Source of the DNA: Dromaius novaehollandiae
Taxonomy: Eukaryota; Chordata; Aves; Casuariiformes; Dromaiidae
Assembly (NCBI RefSeq): GCF_036370855.1
Contig: NC_088105.1
Coordinates: forward strand, 7,941,619 to 8,005,618
Length of the DNA: 64,000 nt
Direction: 5' to 3'
The notes under the pieces were generated by a model. It was not told where the DNA came from. It saw only the letters and a list, made by a program, of their open reading frames with translations, and did not search any database. A program made the translations under genes and the position numbers. This document shows, piece by piece, positions 62,101 through 64,000 of this stretch (within the stretch, counting starts at the first letter, position 1; every line of letters begins with the position of its first letter).

Positions 62101-64000
62101 TACGAACAGTTCATTTTTGCTGATTACACTAGTGTGATCCAAGTAGAGAACGTCTATGAAGAGATTTTATATCAGACGCTGCTTGAAGAAACCCTGAAAG
62201 GTAAGAATACTTTTGAGGTGACAGTAACAACAGTCAGACCGGTGGCCAGTGAGCTCTTGCTTCAGGGCTTTCAAGAGCCCTATGCTGGCTACTTCAGATG
62301 CAGATCCCAGCTTTCCCAAAGATTCACAGTTAAGATGCTTCCATGTTTTGGTTCAGCTCATTAAAGAAGTGTGGCAAACCCATAAATCTGAACCCGTAGG
62401 GAAACTATACTAAGCTTGGGATACTCAAAGTGATTTCTAACAAAATAATTATGCCACCTTTATTTCTTCTTGACTCCATGGGCCAAGGAATGAAGTTATG
62501 CTCAGAATTTGGTATTTGCAAAGACCTGGTGACCTCTAATGGCAGTGAAAATGAATTTCCCAAAATAAAATGTGCTGCTGGATGCACTTTCGAGTAAATC
62601 ACTGATGCTAATGCAGTATGCTCTGCAGATCTCTCTGTTTTTATGTCAGAAAATAAAACCATTCTTGGTGGTATATGGAGATATATAAAATACTTGTATC
62701 TCCCTGTTTCTGTCTGTCTGTGTATACATAAGATAAAAGACAAGCCTCTGTATTCCACAGGAAGTTTTAATAGCCCCTTTGTGGCACTACCCTTCCAAAA
62801 TCTCAGTATAATAATTAATGTAACGAACACACTTTTAGTCCTGTGTTTGGTGTAAATAGTTCTGCATTTAAACAGTACATTTGTGTGTTGCGGACCCTCT
62901 GCTAGTTTTCTATTACAGCAATGGCAGGCTTAGGTCAGTATTGAAGTTCCATTATTCAAAACAAATAAAATAAAATGTAAACCAAAAACAAGTGGAAAAT
63001 TAATGTTATTATTGTCTGTAACATTAGAATGCACAACATTAGAAACTCAGGAAAATAATGTATCTTCTTCTAACGTACCTCTGTCAGTCTTTTCAAAGCA
63101 GTTTGTTTTTTTCTGTTTTGCCTAGTAATAAAAGAAGCTGCCATTCTGAAGAAACACAACCTCTTTGAAGATAACTTGAATTTGCCTTGCGAAAGTGTGT
63201 CCAGTTTAACTGACCTGAAGACTCCTTCAGGATCAGCTCAAACCACTTCTGCTAAGAAGCCTTCCACCACCAGAGCAGAAATATCAGATACTGAAACTCA
63301 AAGTGACGAAACACTCATTGTGACTGAAAAAATTTCTTGGGAGAAAGATCATGGTGATGGAAAGTCATCAGACAAAGAGGCAGTAGTTCCTGTCAATGTG
63401 GCTGATAATCAGGCAAGCCCAAGTGAAAAAGTGATCGTTACAGACATCGGTGAAAAACAGGATTCTCCTCCATATACTCCTAAGAAACAAGAAGCTGCAG
63501 AGGAAAAATTAACGTCCCAGAATGAAGATACAGAGAAAGCTGAGTTTGTGGAGACCCTTGAGAAAGAACTTAAGACACAAGAAGGGGCTGTGGAGGAAAA
63601 AGTAACTTCTGAGACTGAAACTATGGTGAAAGCAGATTTTGGAGCCAGCACTGAAACAGAATACAAGGTACATGAAGGAGTAATGGAGAAAATGGTAACT
63701 TCTGGGAGTAAAAAGGCAACAGAAGCCAAGCTTGTAGGAGACGCAGAAAAAGAAAGCAAAGTACAAGAAGAAGTTGCGGAGGTAAAGTTAACTTCCCCAC
63801 ATGATAATGTAGTAGAATCAGAAATTTTAGGGAGTGCTAAAAAGAAAACCCAGGTAGAAGAAGGGATTATGGAAGAATTGCCTCAGAGTGAAAATGCAGT
63901 AGGGTTTGGAGATGATGGTAAAAAAGAAAGCAAGAACCAAGGAGAGATCACTGAAGGAAGAGATACTTCACAGAATGAAAACACAATGAAAGGAGGGTCT
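5086..64000 (+). CDS. NIBAN1: NIBAN1 (FAM129A), 14 coding exons, 3' end beyond window
   Basis: Niban apoptosis regulator 1 is a cytosolic and membrane-associated stress protein. In mammals it is induced by ER stress, influences eIF2alpha and S6K1/4E-BP1 phosphorylation, and is an AKT substrate that helps stabilise p53. Exons: 5086-5140, 28242-28372, 29725-29856, 30420-30534, 32182-32349, 49821-49936, 54824-54928, 55023-55185, 56188-56375, 56618-56779, 59444-59554, 60165-60272, 62089-62200, 63126-64000. All introns are GT-AG and the joined frame has no stop, giving 847 codons to the window edge. The human protein, from memory, has about 928. Residues 1-62 are N-terminal, about 63-200 PH-like, about 201-590 the conserved Niban core, then a variable acidic tail. 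The start was chosen because MGGSAS matches the family N-terminus and the ATG has a strong Kozak context (G at -3 and +4). NIBAN2 is excluded by its different N-terminus and tail. Confidence 0.96.
20325..20475. promoter_or_regulatory. Small CpG-dense patch in intron 1
   Basis: About 150 bases of very GC-rich sequence (CCGCGGGGCGCCC, then GTACGGCGGCAGGAGG) with AT-rich flanks. Too short for a standard CpG-island call. Function unknown. Confidence 0.35.
25930..26640. promoter_or_regulatory. Intronic CpG-dense block in intron 1
   Basis: CpG-rich stretch about 1.6 kb upstream of exon 2, densest around 26120-26220 and 26340-26600. Open frames on both strands reflect base composition. It may be a regulatory element or alternative promoter, but no exon is identified. 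Confidence 0.35.
28242..28372 (+). CDS. NIBAN1: NIBAN1 coding exon 2
   Basis: 131 bases encoding residues 19-62 (GRTEAVIKNFSPHYRCQY... to ...QFLKTK). The acceptor is ttccgcttcag|GG and the donor is AAG|gtagga. It completes the split Gly codon from exon 1 and leaves phase 0. The segment matches the helical N-terminal region that precedes the PH-like domain in Niban proteins. The length and both boundary phases equal the 62-residue position expected from human NIBAN1. Confidence 0.95.
28373..29724 (+). other. NIBAN1: NIBAN1 intron 2 (1.35 kb)
   Basis: GT-AG intron between phase-0 exon ends. Purine-rich stretches lie around 29060-29170. No gene or repeat is recognised. Confidence 0.85.
29725..29856 (+). 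CDS. NIBAN1: NIBAN1 coding exon 3 (start of PH-like domain)
   Basis: 132 bases, phase 0 to phase 0, residues 63-106. It contains the family signature AEDLKKWKDRYVVIKNDY, the first strands of the PH-like fold with its Lys/Arg-rich face, ending at ETKE. The acceptor is ttgtctttgcag and the donor is gtaaat. Because both ends are in phase 0, skipping this exon would keep the frame but remove the start of the PH domain. Confidence 0.95.
29857..30419 (+). other. NIBAN1: NIBAN1 intron 3 (563 bp)
   Basis: GT-AG intron, phase 0. It holds a C run at about 30174-30182 and nothing else recognisable. Confidence 0.85.
30420..30534 (+). CDS. NIBAN1: NIBAN1 coding exon 4 (PH-like domain)
   Basis: 115 bases, phase 0 to phase 1, residues 107-144. 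It encodes AYQKGASPKYHILPAGGKVL followed by a TSEEDYNLLSDKHFPDPV segment, which is nearly invariant in the family. The acceptor is gattttccag and the donor is gtaagc, both strong. Confidence 0.95.
30535..32181 (+). other. NIBAN1: NIBAN1 intron 4 (1.65 kb)
   Basis: GT-AG intron, phase 1. It contains the short tandem duplication at 31384-31466. No gene is recognised. Confidence 0.85.
31384..31466 (+). repeat. Tandem duplication, 53-bp period
   Basis: Two identical 29-base copies, starting at 31385 and 31438, each begin GATGCAAAGTATGAGAC. The 24 bases between them hold a third GATGCAAA. The three ATGCAAA cores resemble POU octamer sites, and two of them read TGATGCAAA (31384-31392 and 31416-31424), which fits the C/EBP-ATF composite motif. 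Confidence 0.85.
32182..32349 (+). CDS. NIBAN1: NIBAN1 coding exon 5 (end of PH-like domain)
   Basis: 168 bases, phase 1 to phase 1, residues 145-200. It encodes LPKEFPVYLWQPYLRHSYYC and the C-terminal PH helix ending VLNDCVRHSNH. The length matches human NIBAN1 across this stretch with no indel. The acceptor is ttttgtgtag and the donor is gtaagc. The exon is distinctly more GC- and CpG-rich than exons 6-14. Confidence 0.94.
33150..33186 (+). repeat. Short tandem duplication, 20-bp period
   Basis: GCTTTTCCATGCCTTTC occurs at 33150-33166 and again at 33170-33186. It lies in intron 5. Confidence 0.8.
34303..34363 (+). mobile_element. CR1 3'-terminal relic
   Basis: About 60 bases resemble the CR1 3' tail: GGGACTAGATGACCTCATAGG, then TCTTTTCCATCTCTAATG and a GTCTGTG end. 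No CR1 body precedes it. Severe 5' truncation is typical of CR1. The fragment is short and diverged, so boundaries are approximate. It lies in intron 5. Confidence 0.65.
36433..36692. repeat. AT/TG microsatellite cluster with inverted repeats
   Basis: Alternating TA, TATG and CA runs lie at 36433-36495 and 36614-36690. Two clean inverted repeats are visible: 36466-36475 pairs with 36486-36495 (10-base arms), and 36667-36674 pairs with 36683-36690 (8-base arms). Confidence 0.85.
41783..41829 (+). repeat. Short direct repeat, 29-bp period
   Basis: CTTCCTTAGACATTTTCT occurs at 41783-41800 and 41812-41829, separated by a TTC-rich spacer. It lies in intron 5. Confidence 0.8.
47000..47870. promoter_or_regulatory. 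Intronic CpG-dense block in intron 5
   Basis: High GC and many CpGs over several hundred bases, contrasting with the AT-rich intron on either side. It is about 2 kb upstream of exon 6. It could be an internal CpG island, such as an alternative promoter or an enhancer. There is no recognisable first exon, so the role is inference only. Confidence 0.4.
49821..49936 (+). CDS. NIBAN1: NIBAN1 coding exon 6
   Basis: 116 bases, phase 1 to phase 0, residues 201-239. It encodes DFLKQTTYEVEAFLEAIQFF followed by RQEKGHYGTWEM, the linker from the PH domain to the helical core. The acceptor is gtttcctttag and the donor is gtaaaa. It follows the second-largest intron (17.5 kb). Confidence 0.95.
50378..50425 (+). 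repeat. Tandem duplication, 24-bp period
   Basis: Two copies beginning GTTTGCAT and continuing ACAACAAATACACA, at 50378-50401 and 50402-50425, differing at a few bases. It lies in intron 6. Confidence 0.8.
53040..53306 (-). mobile_element. CR1 LINE internal fragment, reverse orientation
   Basis: Reverse-complemented, this reads as a CR1 ORF2 segment: ADDT, then LEGRAAIQGDLDMLKKWADK, then WNNPMHQHRLG and a frameshifted copy of the AEKDLGVLVD block, ending at the NMSQQ region. At least two frameshifts and several substitutions show it is an old inactive copy. Both ends are internal to CR1. It lies in intron 6. Confidence 0.88.
54824..54928 (+). CDS. NIBAN1: NIBAN1 coding exon 7
   Basis: 105 bases, phase 0 to phase 0, residues 240-274. 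It begins ILSNLVMEELLPNLQ, the strongly conserved start of the Niban helical core, and continues through a basic KMKGKRNDRKR stretch. The acceptor is gaccatgtag, with a weak polypyrimidine tract, and the donor is gtaagt. Confidence 0.95.
55023..55185 (+). CDS. NIBAN1: NIBAN1 coding exon 8
   Basis: 163 bases, phase 0 to phase 1, residues 275-328. It includes GLVQQQVAEGLSTLKEECRD and EGTIRSDMDQILNSKNFL, with amphipathic heptad-like spacing. It follows the shortest intron of the gene (94 bases, 54929-55022). The acceptor is ttggttttag and the donor is gttagt. Confidence 0.95.
55186..56187 (+). other. NIBAN1: NIBAN1 intron 8 (1.0 kb)
   Basis: GT-AG intron, phase 1. Nothing further is recognised. 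The neighbouring introns 7 (54929-55022, 94 bases) and 9 (56376-56617, 242 bases) are short and also empty. Confidence 0.85.
56188..56375 (+). CDS. NIBAN1: NIBAN1 coding exon 9
   Basis: 188 bases, phase 1 to phase 0, residues 329-391. It holds the family hallmark QPFLTSILEELMGPVSSGFT followed by EVRSLFDKEV, and ends QKTNDTTKLKE. The acceptor is tctaacactccag, where the tctaac just upstream resembles a branch point, and the donor is gtaaga. Confidence 0.95.
56618..56779 (+). CDS. NIBAN1: NIBAN1 coding exon 10
   Basis: 162 bases, phase 0 to phase 0, residues 392-445. It encodes NVDQLMNLPFNSVKMEPCYL, then KVNLLQELLQDLKSRFK and VVQRTQNFMQE. The acceptor is gaaatgcag and the donor is gtactg. It matches the family without indels. 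Confidence 0.95.
56780..59443 (+). other. NIBAN1: NIBAN1 intron 10 (2.7 kb)
   Basis: GT-AG intron, phase 0, AT-rich. It holds an AT dinucleotide run at 58949-58973 and a TGATGCAAA motif at 58658-58666. No gene is recognised. Confidence 0.85.
58949..58973. repeat. AT dinucleotide microsatellite
   Basis: 25 bases of alternating A and T, interrupted once by AAA. Nearly self-complementary. Confidence 0.9.
59444..59554 (+). CDS. NIBAN1: NIBAN1 coding exon 11
   Basis: 111 bases, phase 0 to phase 0, residues 446-482. It encodes LMENAVYTFEQLFSPSRQAD and TIEKVKLRVLK. The acceptor is tgttcttag and the donor is gtaaat. Confidence 0.95.
59555..60164 (+). other. NIBAN1: NIBAN1 intron 11 (610 bp)
   Basis: GT-AG intron, phase 0. 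No gene or repeat is recognised. Confidence 0.85.
60165..60272 (+). CDS. NIBAN1: NIBAN1 coding exon 12
   Basis: 108 bases, phase 0 to phase 0, residues 483-518. It begins QYDYDSSTVRKKIFQEALIQ, one of the most conserved strings shared by NIBAN1 and NIBAN2, and ends ASACKP. The acceptor is gtttttgacag and the donor is gtaggt. Confidence 0.95.
60273..62088 (+). other. NIBAN1: NIBAN1 intron 12 (1.8 kb)
   Basis: GT-AG intron, phase 0. A short CTG/CTC-rich run lies near 61088-61113. Nothing else is recognised. Confidence 0.85.
62089..62200 (+). CDS. NIBAN1: NIBAN1 coding exon 13
   Basis: 112 bases, phase 0 to phase 1, residues 519-555. It encodes ELQKYEQFIFADYTSVIQVE and NVYEEILYQTLLEETLK. The acceptor reads cacag|GAG, formally a tandem acceptor whose second choice would drop one Glu. 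Family members keep that Glu, so the first AG is used here. The donor is gtaaga. Confidence 0.94.
62201..63125 (+). other. NIBAN1: NIBAN1 intron 13 (925 bp)
   Basis: GT-AG intron, phase 1, AT-rich. No gene or repeat is recognised. Confidence 0.85.
63126..64000 (+). CDS. NIBAN1: NIBAN1 coding exon 14, partial (end of core and acidic repeat tail)
   Basis: 875 bases after the acceptor tttgcctag, open to the window edge, with phase 1 entering. Residues 556-585 (VIKEAAILKKHNLFED... ...VSSLTD) finish the conserved core. From about residue 586 the sequence becomes a low-complexity tail rich in Glu, Lys, Thr and Ser, as expected for the disordered C-terminus. Residue 602 is Ser (codon 63263-63265), preceded by Lys-Lys-Pro. 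From residue 675 the tail consists of imperfect repeats of about 31 residues that run off the window. No stop codon or 3' UTR is present, so the gene is incomplete here. Confidence 0.95.
63482..64000 (+). repeat. Coding tandem repeat, ~93 bp (31 aa) unit, about six imperfect copies
   Basis: Units start at 63482 (30 codons), 63572 (31), 63665 (31), 63758 (31), 63851 (27) and 63932 (at least 23, truncated by the window). A rough consensus is K-x-Q-E-G-x-x-E-E-K-x-T-S, followed by an acidic half ending near K-E-S. The fifth unit lacks about four residues and the sixth is the most diverged. All stay in the NIBAN1 frame. This is not a feature I know from the mammalian NIBAN1 tail. Confidence 0.8.

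Noticed and set aside
1..64000. Search for tRNA, rRNA, CRISPR arrays, operons or a multi-gene defence-type system
   Set aside because: No tRNA-like B-box with cloverleaf, no regularly spaced direct repeats, and no prokaryotic gene layout. The window is a single vertebrate gene and its flank.

Overview
The window looks like nuclear DNA of a bird. A less likely alternative is another archosaur or turtle, since these also carry CR1 elements. The evidence is CR1-type LINE fragments on both strands, very few other interspersed repeats, and one vertebrate gene with GT-AG introns that are much shorter than I would expect in a mammal. The species cannot be told from this sequence.

One protein-coding gene dominates: NIBAN1 (FAM129A, niban apoptosis regulator 1), on the + strand. 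Fourteen coding exons can be placed to the base by joining GT-AG introns in phase and by recognising the Niban family sequence. They start at an ATG at 5086 in a CpG island and run off the right edge inside the large last exon, giving 847 codons so far. Exon 1 encodes the N-terminus with a Gly-2 myristoylation-like motif. Exons 2-6 encode the N-terminal region and PH-like domain. Exons 7-13 encode the conserved helical Niban core. Exon 14 encodes the end of the core and an acidic, Lys/Glu/Thr-rich tail.

Layout: 1-4430 is 5' flank with a 5'-truncated CR1 at 3235-3977. 4430-5870 is the CpG-island promoter with GC boxes, a G-quadruplex-prone run and exon 1. 5141-28241 is intron 1 (23 kb), with scattered CpG-dense patches. 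28242-32349 holds exons 2-5. 32350-49820 is intron 5 (17.5 kb), with an AT-repeat cluster, a CR1 tail relic and a CpG-dense block near 47-47.9 kb. 49821-64000 holds exons 6-14, with a reverse-oriented CR1 fragment in intron 6.

The most notable observation is in exon 14. The tail contains at least five, probably six, imperfect tandem copies of a unit of about 31 residues, and the array is cut off by the window edge. The serine aligned with the human AKT site (Ser602) sits at exactly residue 602 here, in a Lys-Lys-Pro-Ser context. I found no second confident gene, no RNA gene, no CRISPR array and no evidence of an undescribed multi-gene system.
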